In this document: positions 16,719 to 25,905 of the stretch, piece by piece | Position numbering within the stretch: position 1 is the stretch's first letter | How the letters are laid out: each line of letters starts with the position of its first letter | Assembly: GCA_012735575.1 (NCBI GenBank) | Contig: JAAYGY010000070.1 | Coordinates: 1 to 51,984, forward strand | Source: Clostridiales bacterium | Lineage (GTDB): Bacteria; Bacillota; Clostridia; Caldicoprobacterales; UBA3941 | Direction: 5' to 3' | DNA length: 51,984 bases | Translations under genes and position numbers: made by a program | Notes under the pieces: model-generated | The model's input: the letters and a program-made list of their open reading frames with translations, nothing else | Told to the model about the DNA's origin: nothing | The model's database searches: none

Positions 16719-17657
16719 ATGACCACAGTATCCAAAAAAAATAGGTTTATTAGGGAGTTTATAAAGCAGGCGGATCTGCAGCTATTAGTTATTCCTTCAA
16801 TAATACATATTATTATATTCTCCTATATACCTATGTATGGAATACTTATGGCCTTTCAGGAATTTCGTTTAGGAGATTTTCCTGGTCTTAGCGAGTGGGT
16901 TGGTTTTAAGCACTTTTCCTATCTTTTCAATGATCCAAACTTTCCTACAGTACTACGAAACACTGTAGCTATTAGCATTTTAAAGATGATTATTAACTTT
17001 CCTATGCCCATTATTTTTGCAGTTCTCTTAAATGAAGTCAGAAACAGATATTTTAAAAAGAGTGTTCAAACCATAAGTTATTTACCTCATTTTATTTCCT
17101 GGGTAGTAGCCGCCACAATATTATTTGATTTCTTCTCTGTTGACCATGGCGCTGTAAATGAAACACTGCTAGCCTTAGGATTGATAGAACGGCCTATACA
17201 CTTCTTTGGTAAAGGAGAGTATTTTTGGGGAATGGCTGTTTTAACGGATCTGTGGAAAGGACTTGGATGGAATTCTATTATATTTTTCGCAGCCATATCA
17301 TCCATAGATCCGGAGTTATATGAATCAGCTGAAATTGATGGGGCTGGCAGATATGCCAAGATGTGGCATATTACTGTGGCCTGCATAATGCCCACTATTA
17401 TTATTCTGCTTATCTTTACTATAGGAAACCTGCTAAATGCCAACTTTGATCAAATCATGATGCTTACCAACCAAATGGGAAATGCAAGGCTTAGAGCCTA
17501 TGCTGATGTCATTGATACCTATGTTTACCGTATAGGCCTTAGAGAGAACAGGTATTCCTATGCAGCTGCAGCAGGCCTGTTTAAATCGGTGATAAATATT
17601 ATCCTTTTATTATCTGCTAATAAACTGGCCAGCAAAACAGAGAACGCTTTGTTCTAA
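16719..17657 (+). CDS. Sugar ABC transporter permease (LplB-like)
   Basis: A 312-residue inner-membrane permease of the LplB branch of carbohydrate uptake (CUT1) transporters. About six membrane segments are visible; the first begins LLVIPSIIHIIIFSYIPMYGI. The ATPase-contact EAA loop is ELYESAEIDGAGRYAKMWHI. GGAGG precedes ATG 16719. It is followed after 13 bp by a second permease and then a lipoprotein binding protein, making a complete importer minus its ATPase, which is commonly supplied by a shared MsmK-type protein elsewhere. Substrates of this branch are complex oligosaccharides. Confidence 0.92.
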   Translation: MTTVSKKNRFIREFIKQADLQLLVIPSIIHIIIFSYIPMYGILMAFQEFRLGDFPGLSEWVGFKHFSYLFNDPNFPTVLRNTVAISILKMIINFPMPIIFAVLLNEVRNRYFKKSVQTISYLPHFISWVVAATILFDFFSVDHGAVNETLLALGLIERPIHFFGKGEYFWGMAVLTDLWKGLGWNSIIFFAAISSIDPELYESAEIDGAGRYAKMWHITVACIMPTIIILLIFTIGNLLNANFDQIMMLTNQMGNARLRAYADVIDTYVYRIGLRENRYSYAAAAGLFKSVINIILLLSANKLASKTENALF

Positions 17658-17670
17658 GGGGGGGACAAGG

Positions 17671-18591
17671 ATGAAAAGAAAACAGACAATAGGTGATTGG
17701 ATTTTCAATATCTTTAATGTACTTATAATGCTGATTGTGGTCCTTGCTACTCTCTATCCCTTTTTAAATTCCCTGGCAATTTCCCTAAATGATGCAGACG
17801 ACACTACCAGGGGTGGGGTAACCTTTTATCCCCGGGTATTTACACTGAAAAACTATAAGTTAATATTTGAGAATCCAAAGATATATACGGCTTATTTAGT
17901 TACCGTTAGCAGAACATTAATAGGAACTTTACTTGGCCTATTATTTACTTCAACCCTGGCATTTGGTATGGCCCATCAAAAACTTCTGGGAAGAAGATTT
18001 TATACTATCTTATGTTTAATTCCCATGTATTTTGGTGGCGGCCTAATACCTTACTATTTTCTAATCAGAAGCTTAGGGCTTATGAACAGCTTTTGGGTGT
18101 ATATAATCCCTTCTCTGGTTGGGATCTGGAATATGATACTTATGAGGACCTATTTCCAGGGCATACCTATAGCATTAGAAGAGTCAGCCCGAATAGATGG
18201 AGCTAACTACTTTACTGTATTTTTCAAAATAATACTTCCCATCTCCAAGCCTATCATAGCAACCATAGCCCTTTTTATTGGAGTAAGCCATTGGAACGCA
18301 TGGTTTGATGCCAATATATTTATAACAAAACAGGAATTAAAACCCATGCAGACTGTATTACTGCAGATTATATCAGAAGCCAGGTTTGCAGAACAATTAT
18401 CCAGGACAGCTTCAGGCTTAGGCGCTGGTGCAGGAGTTGATGCCAGTAATATAGGTAAAAATATAAAAGTCAATGTCCGGTCCATTACCATGGCCACCAT
18501 GATAGTGACAGTAATACCCATAATTATGGTTTATCCTTTCTTGCAGCGATACTTTATCCAGGGAATTATGATTGGATCTTTAAAAGGTTAA
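17671..18591 (+). CDS. Sugar ABC transporter permease (LplC/YtcP-like)
   Basis: A 306-residue partner permease of the CUT1 family. The EAA motif is IALEESARIDGANYFTVFFK and six or so hydrophobic segments are visible, the first being IFNVLIMLIVVLATLYPFL. The C-terminal QRYFIQGIMIGSLKG is characteristic of the LplC branch. GGGGGG sits before the ATG. It is co-transcribed with the LplB-like gene, and a strong stem-loop at 18604-18642 separates it from the binding-protein gene. Confidence 0.92.
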   Translation: MKRKQTIGDWIFNIFNVLIMLIVVLATLYPFLNSLAISLNDADDTTRGGVTFYPRVFTLKNYKLIFENPKIYTAYLVTVSRTLIGTLLGLLFTSTLAFGMAHQKLLGRRFYTILCLIPMYFGGGLIPYYFLIRSLGLMNSFWVYIIPSLVGIWNMILMRTYFQGIPIALEESARIDGANYFTVFFKIILPISKPIIATIALFIGVSHWNAWFDANIFITKQELKPMQTVLLQIISEARFAEQLSRTASGLGAGAGVDASNIGKNIKVNVRSITMATMIVTVIPIIMVYPFLQRYFIQGIMIGSLKG

Positions 18592-18603
18592 AAGGCATCC
18601 TAA

Positions 18604-18642
18604 CTTTCCAATAATTAGTTTTTCTAATTAATTGTTGGAAAG
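18604..18642 (+). promoter_or_regulatory. Intercistronic stem-loop before the binding-protein gene
   Basis: CTTTCCAA (18604-18611) pairs with TTGGAAAG (18635-18642), and TAATTAG (18612-18618) with CTAATTA (18624-18630), around a T5 loop with a 4-nt bulge. No U-tract follows. It lies between permease and binding-protein genes, a usual place for mRNA-stabilising or processing hairpins that raise binding-protein output. Confidence 0.55.
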
Positions 18643-18673
18643 AGGAAATATAAAAATAATGGAGGTTTGTTGT

Positions 18674-20395
18674 ATGAAAACCAAAAAACTTATGTCCATC
18701 CTGCTATGCCTGCTGTTTGTGCTGGCTATAGTAGCTGGATGTGCAAAAGGCGATGGTAAGGAGCAAACTGCCGATACACAGGATAATGCTGTGGAAACAC
18801 CTAGTGAGGCTGACAAAGATACAGACAGCCAGGAGGAAGAAACCCAGGATGAGGAAATAGAAAGCGAAGATCTGGAACCCTATACCTTTACCCACTATTT
18901 TAACTATGATTGGTGGGACATAAAGCCCTGGGGAGAAGATGAAGTATCCAAATATCTAAGCGAGAAGTTTAATATCCATGTTGAATTTTCCAAACCTGAT
19001 GCTGACCCGGAGGCAAGGCTTAATGTAATGATTTCTGCTGGCGACCTGCCGGATTCCATCATGATGGACAGGGGAACCACCAATGAGAACCTGGCCAGAC
19101 TGGGCCACTTGCTGCCCTTGGAACCCTTTATGGAGAAGAACCCCAACCTACAGGAAAACCTCCTGGAGCAAACAATAAAAGGATTGCAAATAGACGGTAA
19201 GTTGTATGGAATACCCAATTGGCCCAGAAAAGCTCCAACAGGAGGAAATGATGCCTGGATATACAACTTAAGGCTATACCAGGATGCAGGAAGCCCTTCC
19301 TTGGAAACCTTTGAGGATCTCTATGAATTTGCTAAGAAGATAAAAAATGAAGTTCCCACAAATAGGGAAGGCTTAACAACTATTCCTATGACCACAGATG
19401 CTACTTCTGATGGCCACAGATATGCCAGGGCTTTTTACCGTTCCTACGGTGGAGTTTTAGTAAGCTGGTATACAGTGCTGGATGGGGATTATGTGCTGGC
19501 CTTTAGGGATCCGGTATTTAAAGAAGCCTCTCTAGAGATAAATAAATGGTGGAGAGAAGGCCTGATAGCCGAAACTCAGTTTACCGATACCAGCGAACAA
19601 ATCCTGGAAAAGATTGTAGCAGGCCGTACTGCTCTACTCTTCTATGACTTTTCACTGGATGAAACCAATCACTTCCGAAGGCTTCTAAAGGAATCTTTCC
19701 CAGAAGACAGTTATGAGCTTACAGAACCTCATGTATTCCCACCAGCAAAGGGATTACCACCTGAAAAGATTTACGGTGATTATACTTCGACCTTAGGCTG
19801 GAACGTAACCTGTATTACTACCAATGCAGAAAAGCCTGAGCGCATATTTGACTTATGGTCATATCTTTTAACCCCGGAGGCTGCAATACTTCAAATGTAT
19901 GGCCCCCAGGGAGACTACTGGGATGAGCTGGATGAGGACGGATTGCCAATTCTAAAGAAACCCGAATCAGAACTGACCACTGAAGAAATCAATAGACTAG
20001 GTTTATGGTTCTGGATGATACCAGGACATAGTGACAACGTTGATACAGTAAAATTTGCTGTTAATGCAAAACTCCCTCCAGACAAGCAAAACTGGGTAAT
20101 AACAAACCAATCCGAAAGAGTAACTCCTACAAAATGGCTGACAGACGAGTTTGAAAATATTGGAGTAGTTATTGATCCACAAAGTGACCTGGGTATTCAA
20201 AGAAAGCTTATTGAAGACCATATTGTAGCCGAATATCCCAAGATGATAATGGCTGGCAGCGCTGAAGAGGCAGAAAGAATATATGATGATATTCTAAAGT
20301 TTGCAGAAGAGAACGGTATTGCTGATATTGAAGCGGAATACACCAAAAAATATCAGGAAAATGTGAAACTGTTTGGCACCGGCTTAACCAAATAA
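18674..20395 (+). CDS. Lipoprotein extracellular solute-binding protein (LplA-like)
   Basis: A 573-residue binding protein. The signal peptide MKTKKLMSILLCLLFVLAIVAGC has a lipobox ending at C23, followed by an acidic Asp/Glu/Thr linker and a large type-1 sugar-binding domain (EVSKYLSEKFNIHVEF, then a C-terminal helix-rich part). It is anchored outside the membrane and delivers oligosaccharide to the LplB/LplC-like permeases upstream. The start at 18674 has GGAGG; an earlier in-frame ATG lacks one and would spoil the signal peptide. Length fits the LplA group. The ligand is unknown. Confidence 0.92.
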   Translation: MKTKKLMSILLCLLFVLAIVAGCAKGDGKEQTADTQDNAVETPSEADKDTDSQEEETQDEEIESEDLEPYTFTHYFNYDWWDIKPWGEDEVSKYLSEKFNIHVEFSKPDADPEARLNVMISAGDLPDSIMMDRGTTNENLARLGHLLPLEPFMEKNPNLQENLLEQTIKGLQIDGKLYGIPNWPRKAPTGGNDAWIYNLRLYQDAGSPSLETFEDLYEFAKKIKNEVPTNREGLTTIPMTTDATSDGHRYARAFYRSYGGVLVSWYTVLDGDYVLAFRDPVFKEASLEINKWWREGLIAETQFTDTSEQILEKIVAGRTALLFYDFSLDETNHFRRLLKESFPEDSYELTEPHVFPPAKGLPPEKIYGDYTSTLGWNVTCITTNAEKPERIFDLWSYLLTPEAAILQMYGPQGDYWDELDEDGLPILKKPESELTTEEINRLGLWFWMIPGHSDNVDTVKFAVNAKLPPDKQNWVITNQSERVTPTKWLTDEFENIGVVIDPQSDLGIQRKLIEDHIVAEYPKMIMAGSAEEAERIYDDILKFAEENGIADIEAEYTKKYQENVKLFGTGLTK

Positions 20396-20411
20396 ATAAT
20401 ATAAGATATCA

Positions 20412-20447
20412 AAATGGGGCAGGGTACTATCCTGCCCCAAATTTTAT
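20412..20447 (+). terminator. Intrinsic terminator of the ABC importer operon
   Basis: The stem TGGGGCAGG/CCTGCCCCA (20415-20423 with 20431-20439) is followed by an AT-rich tail with a short T-run. Confidence 0.8.
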
Positions 20448-20670
20448 ATTTAGTTATTTATAGTAAATTTTTCAAGATTACTATCCCAAAACATAAAAAT
20501 AGTGTATAATATCAGGGACGTAAAATCTAATTTTAGACCTTTTTCTGACTCTTGTAACAATTTCTCAATGGTACAAATATTTTATGAATACAAAATACTA
20601 ATACAAAATACCTTAGTCAGATATTTCCCCTTTAGTATAAATTGAGTTATCTTAGTTAGAATTAAGAACA
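20448..20670. other. AT-rich intergenic stretch
   Basis: Spacer between the importer operon and the Gfo/Idh gene. It contains a TATAAT-like word near 20505-20510 without a good -35 box. No gene or repeat was recognised. Confidence 0.4.
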
Positions 20671-20735
20671 CCTTGTAGGTAAAATGGTGCCCTTTGGCAC
20701 TATTGACTTAAATATATATTTTACAAGGAGGAAGC
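20671..20735 (+). promoter_or_regulatory. Leader hairpin that could mask the ribosome site
   Basis: CCTTGTA at 20671-20677 is complementary to TACAAGG at 20723-20729, which overlaps the ribosome site ACAAGGAGG of the Gfo/Idh gene. An inner hairpin GTGCC/GGCAC lies between them. The fold could limit translation; this is inference from base pairing only. Confidence 0.35.
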
Positions 20736-20738
20736 TAT

Positions 20739-21722
20739 ATGGATAGGAAGGTAAGATGGGGCATATTGGGGGCAGGCAGCATTGCTCACAAGTTTGCTAC
20801 AGGCTTTGGAGGGGTAGAGGACGGAGAATTATATGCAGTGGGATCCAGATCACTAGAAAAAGCCAATGAGTTTGCTGATAAGTTTAATATCCCCAAACGC
20901 TATGGCAGCTATGAGGAACTGGTATCAGATCCCGATGTGGATGCAATATATGTTGCTACTCCTCATTCCTTTCATAAGGAACATACCATCCTGTGTTTAA
21001 ATGCCGGGAAGGGAGTACTCTGCGAAAAACCCATAGCAGTCAATGCCAGGGAAGTAGAGGAAATGGTGGAATGTGCCCGCAAGAACAACGCTTTCTTAAT
21101 GGAAGCCATGTGGACCAGGTTCTTACCCATATATTATAAGGTAGAAGAATGGATAGAGCAGGGTCTAATTGGAGATGTACATATGGTGGTAGCGGATTTT
21201 GGTTTTCGTGCAGGAATTAACCCTGAAGGTCGCTTATTTAATCCCAGCCTTGCTGGAGGTGCCCTTTTGGATGTGGGGATTTATGTGGTAAGTTTAGCTT
21301 CCCTGATAATGAAAAAGCCTCCTGCCAAAATAGTTAGCATGGCTAATTTAGGCGAGACAGGGGTAGATGAGCAGTCATCCATGATCCTGGGTTACGATGA
21401 AGGGCAGATGGCCATTTTGTATACCGCTATTCGTACCAATACCAAGCAGGAAGCCCGTATCATAGGGTCAAAAGGCTCAATCTATATCCCAAGTTTCTGG
21501 AATGCAACAACCGCCATACTGGAAATCCCGGGTCAGGAGGATCAAGTAGTGGAGATTCCCCACCTGGTCAATGGATACTGCTACGAGGCTCAAGAGGTCA
21601 ATAGGTGTATAAAAGAGGGCAAAATCGAAAGTGACAGGATGACCTGGGAAGAGTCTATATCAATAATGAAAACCCTTGATGAACTTAGGGCGCAGTGGGG
21701 CCTTAAGTATCCCATGGAATAA
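20739..21722 (+). CDS. Gfo/Idh/MocA-family oxidoreductase
   Basis: A 327-residue NAD(P)-dependent dehydrogenase. The N-terminal Rossmann domain has WGILGAGSIAHKFA (GxGxxA), the family motif EKP is at 96-98 (LCEKPIAV), and the C-terminal domain has GGALLDVGIYV. The sequence leans to the dihydrodiol dehydrogenase/glucose-fructose oxidoreductase side of the family. Substrates in this family are sugars, inositols or their derivatives. GGAGG precedes ATG 20739. An aldo/keto reductase gene follows 42 bp later, suggesting a two-gene operon acting on the same imported sugar. Confidence 0.9.
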   Translation: MDRKVRWGILGAGSIAHKFATGFGGVEDGELYAVGSRSLEKANEFADKFNIPKRYGSYEELVSDPDVDAIYVATPHSFHKEHTILCLNAGKGVLCEKPIAVNAREVEEMVECARKNNAFLMEAMWTRFLPIYYKVEEWIEQGLIGDVHMVVADFGFRAGINPEGRLFNPSLAGGALLDVGIYVVSLASLIMKKPPAKIVSMANLGETGVDEQSSMILGYDEGQMAILYTAIRTNTKQEARIIGSKGSIYIPSFWNATTAILEIPGQEDQVVEIPHLVNGYCYEAQEVNRCIKEGKIESDRMTWEESISIMKTLDELRAQWGLKYPME

Positions 21723-21764
21723 TAGATTTGATATAATAAGTTGATGCAGGAGGTCAGATGAGAT

Positions 21765-22736
21765 ATGTTATATGGAAAAGTACAGGGCGTTGACAAGGAC
21801 GTATCACGGTTGGTACTAGGAACCGACTATATGACCACAAGGGATTTAGAGAGGAATTTTGATATTTTAGATACTGCTTTTGAGCTGGGATGTAATACCC
21901 TGGATACGGCTCATGGTTATGGCGGCGGTGACGGTGAGCGTTTGATTGGCCGATGGATGGAGGCCAGGGGCAACAGGGACAAGATGGTTATACTTACAAA
22001 GGGGGCCCATCATAATGCCGACCGAAAAAGGGTAACTCCCTTTGATATTACCTCAGATTTATTTGATTCCCTGGCACGGCTGAGGACTGATTATATAGAT
22101 ATTTATGTTCTCCATAGGGACGACCCTTCAGTACCGGTAGGACCTATAGTGGAGATTCTAAACGAGCATCATGCTGCTGGTAGAATAAAAGCTTTTGGCG
22201 GTTCCAACTGGCACCATACCAGAATCCAGGAGGCCAATGAATACGCCGAAAAACATGGGCTGGTTCCCTTTACGGCCAGCAGTCCCAACTATAGCCTGGC
22301 CGAGCAGGTGGAAGATCCATGGGGGCAGGGATGTGTAACCTTAGGGGGGCCTAATGAAGTAGAGGCTAGAAAATGGTACGAGAAAACTCAAATGCCCATA
22401 TTTTCCTATTCCAGCTTAGGTAGGGGATTCTTTTCAGGCAGAATATCCCGCAGCAATTTTGAAGAAACTAGAAAACTGCTGGACAGAGCCAGTCTAACCG
22501 CCTATTGTCATGAGCAGAACTTTGAGCGATTGGATAGAGCAGAAATACTGGCCAAGGAAAAGGGATTGACAGTACCTCAAATAGCCATGGCCTTTATTAT
22601 GAACCAACCCCTTAACGTATTCCCCATTGTAGGTGCTGTAAACGCCAAGGAGATGGAAGAGAACATAGTAGCTTTCAAAACAAAACTGACACAGGAGGAG
22701 CTGGAGTGGCTGGATCTCCTTAGAGATGAAATATAA
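21765..22736 (+). CDS. Aldo/keto reductase
   Basis: A 323-residue (alpha/beta)8 NADPH-dependent oxidoreductase. The full catalytic tetrad is present: D47 and Y52 (LDTAHGYGG), K79 (ILTKG) and H117 (YVLHRDD). The C-terminal VFPIVGAVNAKEMEENI binds the cofactor phosphate. It reduces aldehydes or sugars, or works in reverse. It has its own GGAGG site and lies in the same direction as the Gfo/Idh gene. The nearby repeat-plus-terminator ends the unit. Confidence 0.9.
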   Translation: MLYGKVQGVDKDVSRLVLGTDYMTTRDLERNFDILDTAFELGCNTLDTAHGYGGGDGERLIGRWMEARGNRDKMVILTKGAHHNADRKRVTPFDITSDLFDSLARLRTDYIDIYVLHRDDPSVPVGPIVEILNEHHAAGRIKAFGGSNWHHTRIQEANEYAEKHGLVPFTASSPNYSLAEQVEDPWGQGCVTLGGPNEVEARKWYEKTQMPIFSYSSLGRGFFSGRISRSNFEETRKLLDRASLTAYCHEQNFERLDRAEILAKEKGLTVPQIAMAFIMNQPLNVFPIVGAVNAKEMEENIVAFKTKLTQEELEWLDLLRDEI

Positions 22737-22763
22737 TATTTTAAAAATGTAATTATACAAATA

Positions 22764-22845
22764 ATTAACCTCTTGTGCTAGTTCATCTCATATTAATAAT
22801 AGATATTAAAAGTTCACTTCATTACTGATTTGAAGAAAACCAAGA
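22764..22845. repeat. Left-half copy of the MITE-like repeat
   Basis: TTAACCTCTTGTGCTAGTTC at the left edge, then GTTCACTTCATTACTGATTTG and GAAAACCAAG, align with the left arm of the 16117-16395 element. The copy stops where a terminator stem begins, so the repeat forms the 5' half of that terminator. Confidence 0.75.
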
Positions 22846-22875
22846 CCCCAGAAATCCCCAGGTCTTGGTTTTTTT
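22836..22875 (+). terminator. Intrinsic terminator built on repeat sequence
   Basis: The perfect 12-bp stem AAAACCAAGACC/GGTCTTGGTTTT is followed by a T-run. Its left arm overlaps the inner end of the half MITE-like copy. Confidence 0.9.
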
Positions 22876-23280
22876 ATGCTTATACCTTTTTATAGCCTCT
22901 ATTACTCAGCATAAAGGATATAAAGAAGAAATGAAAAACAAGCTTAGCACTAGTTATTATCATCAAATAAAAGAATTGACATAACTCCAAGACAAGGTAT
23001 ATAATTATATTTGATATATTCTGAATATATTGTACATATAATAATTCTTTGATTTAATAATATATTATCACTCCTAATATACATTTTAACTGGAAATGAT
23101 TTTAAATATGTGTTTTTTCTTACTTTGCTCCTATAGTTGGCATTGGTATCAAACCTACATAGCGCATCTTTGCTGGCATCATCCCTGGTTTTTCATTATA
23201 GGCAAGTGGCTGTATGAATATTTTACAGCATTAATTAAATTGCAGCATTAAATTAAATAAAAAATGAAGGGGAGATGAGA
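22876..23280 (+). other. Long leader of the GH2 gene with a possible gene remnant
   Basis: About 400 bp without a full gene. It contains a predicted promoter at 22976-23005 and then a long untranslated stretch. On the minus strand, 23120-23230 is an open frame with a protein-like composition ending PMPTIGAK and a stop; it has no start codon with a ribosome site and may be the C-terminal scrap of a lost gene. Confidence 0.4.
22976..23005 (+). promoter_or_regulatory. Predicted sigma-A promoter of the GH2 gene
   Basis: Perfect TTGACA (22976-22981) and TATAAT (23000-23005) boxes are separated by 18 bp. They lie about 275 bp before the GH2 start, implying a long leader. Confidence 0.65.
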
Positions 23281-25695
23281 ATGATTAGAGAATGCTTTAA
23301 TCATGGATGGAAAGTGGGACCTAATACAGGTTTTTTCAGCATGGCACCCGGTAAAGGGCCAAAAGAGGTTACCCTGCCTTATGATGCAATGATTATGGAG
23401 GAAAGGGACTCACAAGTAGTTAGTGGAAGCAAGAAAGGGTTTTTCCCTGACAAATCCTATGACTTTGTTAAGAAATTCTTTGTCCCTGAAGACTATAAGA
23501 ACAAGAGGGTTACCTTTGAATTTGAGGGTGTATACATGAATGCCATGGTATACATCAATGGCGATTTTGCAGGCCAATGCCCTTATGGATACAGCAATTT
23601 TTATATCAAGGCAGATAAGTTCTTGAAATATGGCCAAGAAAATGAGATAAAAGTTGTTGTAAAAACCAACGATGATTCCCGTTGGTACACAGGAGCGGGA
23701 ATATATCGGAACACAAAGATTATGGTTGCAGAACCGGTTCATATAGCTGTTGATGGTGTAAAGATAACAACGCCGGAGATAACCCATGAGCGGGCAGTTG
23801 TAGCGGTGGCAACCCAAGTTGAGAATGAAAGCATGAATACAGAAACCACAACAGTGGTGACAGAAATATTAGATGCCCAGGGTAATGTGGTAGCTGCTGA
23901 TAAGGCGCCCTTAACAGTATATCCAGGGGAGAAAGCAACCTTGAGACAACGCCTCTTTGTAAACCAGCCCCAACTTTGGAATGTAGACATTCCTTATCTA
24001 TATACCTGTAAAAGTACAGTAATGGTTGATGAAAAAGTACTGGATGAAGAAACAAATACTTTTGGCATACGCTGGCTGTCCTTAGATCCTGTGGAAGGAC
24101 TAAAGATTAATGGACAGGTTGTCAAGCTTAGGGGTGCATGTATCCATCACGACAATGGAGTATTAGGAGCTGCAACCTTTGATCGGGCTGAGGAACGCCG
24201 AGCTGAAATATTAAAGGAAGCAGGCTTTAATGCAATCAGAAGCGCCCATTATCCTATAAGCAAGGCTATGCTGCAGGCCTGTGATCGTATAGGAATGCTG
24301 GTAATGGATGAGGCCTTTGATATATGGACCATCAACAAATCCCCTTATGATTATGCACTATACTTCCCCACATGGTGGGAAAAAGATGTCCAGGCTATGG
24401 TAGAAAAAGACTTTAACCATCCTTGTGTTATTATGTACTCTATAGGAAATGAAATACCTGACACTGGAAGACCTGGAGGAACAGCATGGGGCAGGAAAAT
24501 CGCTGAAAAAATCCGCAGTCTGGATAGTACAAGATACATTATCAATTCAATGAATCCAATGGTTTCATTGATGGATCAGCTGCAGGAAAAAATCGGGGAA
24601 GCCATGTCAGGTGATATAAACACTGCAATGACAGACCTGGGTAGTATGATGAAAAATGTTATGACCATGGATCTAGTAACAACTGCCACTGCAGAAGCCT
24701 TTGCTGTCGCAGATATAGCAGGCTATAACTACGCCGATACCAGATATATAATGGACAAAGACTTATTCCCTAACAGAATCATATGCGGAAGTGAAACCTT
24801 CCCCAAGGATATCGCTAATAACTGGAAACTAGTAAAGGAAAACGGATATATAATCGGTGATTTTACATGGACCGGTTGGGACTATTTAGGAGAGGCCGGA
24901 ATAGGTAAGGTGGAGTATGGTGAGGCCAGCTCAGCATCCTTTATGGGCGGCTACCCATGGAAGATCGCTTATTGTGGAGACATAGACATTACAGGCAACC
25001 GCCGTCCAGTATCCTACTACCGTGAAATTGTATTTGGACTGCGCAAAGAGCCTTATATTGCAGTACAGCGTCCGCACCACTATCATGAACAGCCCATTAC
25101 AACCCCCTGGTCCTGGAGTGATTCAATATCCAGCTGGACATGGCCAGGTTTTGAAGGAAAATCCATAAGGGTTGAAGTGTACTCCGATGCAGATGAAGTA
25201 GAACTATTTGTAAATGGTAAATCGGTAGGAAAAGCACCCGTAGGAGAAGAAAAAGAATTCAAGGCAATTTTCAATACTGTATATGAGCCAGGAGAAATAA
25301 AGGCTGTTGCCTATGTAAATGGTGAGGAAACAGGATCCATGTCACTGCAAACTGCAGGTGACGGCCTTAAGCTAAGGCTGGATAGCGACAGGGATGAACT
25401 CAAGGCTACAGGACAGGATTTAGCATATGTTATGATCTCACTCACAGACGAAAATGGAATACTCCAGACAGCAAGAGATAGAAAAGTATCTATAAAGGTA
25501 GAGGGTGCAGGTGTGCTACAGGGCTTTGGCAGTGCAAATCCCAGAAGTACTGAGAACTTCTTTGATACAGAGGCAACCACCTTTGATGGAAAGGTGCTGG
25601 CTGTTATCAGGTCAGAAAGAGAGGCCGGCCATATTACCGTAACAGCATCAGCAGAAGATTGTGAACCTAAAACCATAACTATCAGGGTAGTTTAA
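23281..25695 (+). CDS. Glycoside hydrolase family 2 protein (beta-galactosidase-like)
   Basis: An 804-residue GH2 enzyme. Order: N-terminal sugar-binding jelly roll (about 1-155, with VYINGDFAG and TGAGIYRNTKI), immunoglobulin-like domain (about 155-265), TIM barrel (about 270-580), then DUF4982-like and Ig-like C-terminal domains (ELFVNGKSVG; the last begins near LRLDSDRDEL). The acid/base is E391 in SIGNEIPD and the nucleophile E505 in CGSETFPKD. No signal peptide, so it acts on imported oligosaccharide. ATG 23281 is preferred, since AAGGGGAG directly abuts ATG 23275. Beta-galactosidase is likeliest; glucuronidase or mannosidase is possible. Confidence 0.9.
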   Translation: MIRECFNHGWKVGPNTGFFSMAPGKGPKEVTLPYDAMIMEERDSQVVSGSKKGFFPDKSYDFVKKFFVPEDYKNKRVTFEFEGVYMNAMVYINGDFAGQCPYGYSNFYIKADKFLKYGQENEIKVVVKTNDDSRWYTGAGIYRNTKIMVAEPVHIAVDGVKITTPEITHERAVVAVATQVENESMNTETTTVVTEILDAQGNVVAADKAPLTVYPGEKATLRQRLFVNQPQLWNVDIPYLYTCKSTVMVDEKVLDEETNTFGIRWLSLDPVEGLKINGQVVKLRGACIHHDNGVLGAATFDRAEERRAEILKEAGFNAIRSAHYPISKAMLQACDRIGMLVMDEAFDIWTINKSPYDYALYFPTWWEKDVQAMVEKDFNHPCVIMYSIGNEIPDTGRPGGTAWGRKIAEKIRSLDSTRYIINSMNPMVSLMDQLQEKIGEAMSGDINTAMTDLGSMMKNVMTMDLVTTATAEAFAVADIAGYNYADTRYIMDKDLFPNRIICGSETFPKDIANNWKLVKENGYIIGDFTWTGWDYLGEAGIGKVEYGEASSASFMGGYPWKIAYCGDIDITGNRRPVSYYREIVFGLRKEPYIAVQRPHHYHEQPITTPWSWSDSISSWTWPGFEGKSIRVEVYSDADEVELFVNGKSVGKAPVGEEKEFKAIFNTVYEPGEIKAVAYVNGEETGSMSLQTAGDGLKLRLDSDRDELKATGQDLAYVMISLTDENGILQTARDRKVSIKVEGAGVLQGFGSANPRSTENFFDTEATTFDGKVLAVIRSEREAGHITVTASAEDCEPKTITIRVV

Positions 25696-25764
25696 TATGG
25701 GCTTATTTTTGCCAAATATTATAGGTTGACCATTGATTGGTGTTATAGAATATTGATGTTACAG

Positions 25765-25797
25765 AATAATGGAGCATTTTGCTCCATTATTTTTTTC
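25765..25797 (+). terminator. Intrinsic terminator of the GH2 gene
   Basis: The perfect 11-bp stem AATAATGGAGC/GCTCCATTATT with a 5-nt loop is followed by seven T. Confidence 0.92.
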
Positions 25798-25905
25798 CCA
25801 AACCATCTTTAATCTTTTCCGCTTTTCTAATTGTCTTATTTTTGATAGAATCAACTTGGATAAGATATATTGGCTTTTAAAAACAATTATACAGGGAGTG
25901 TTGAT

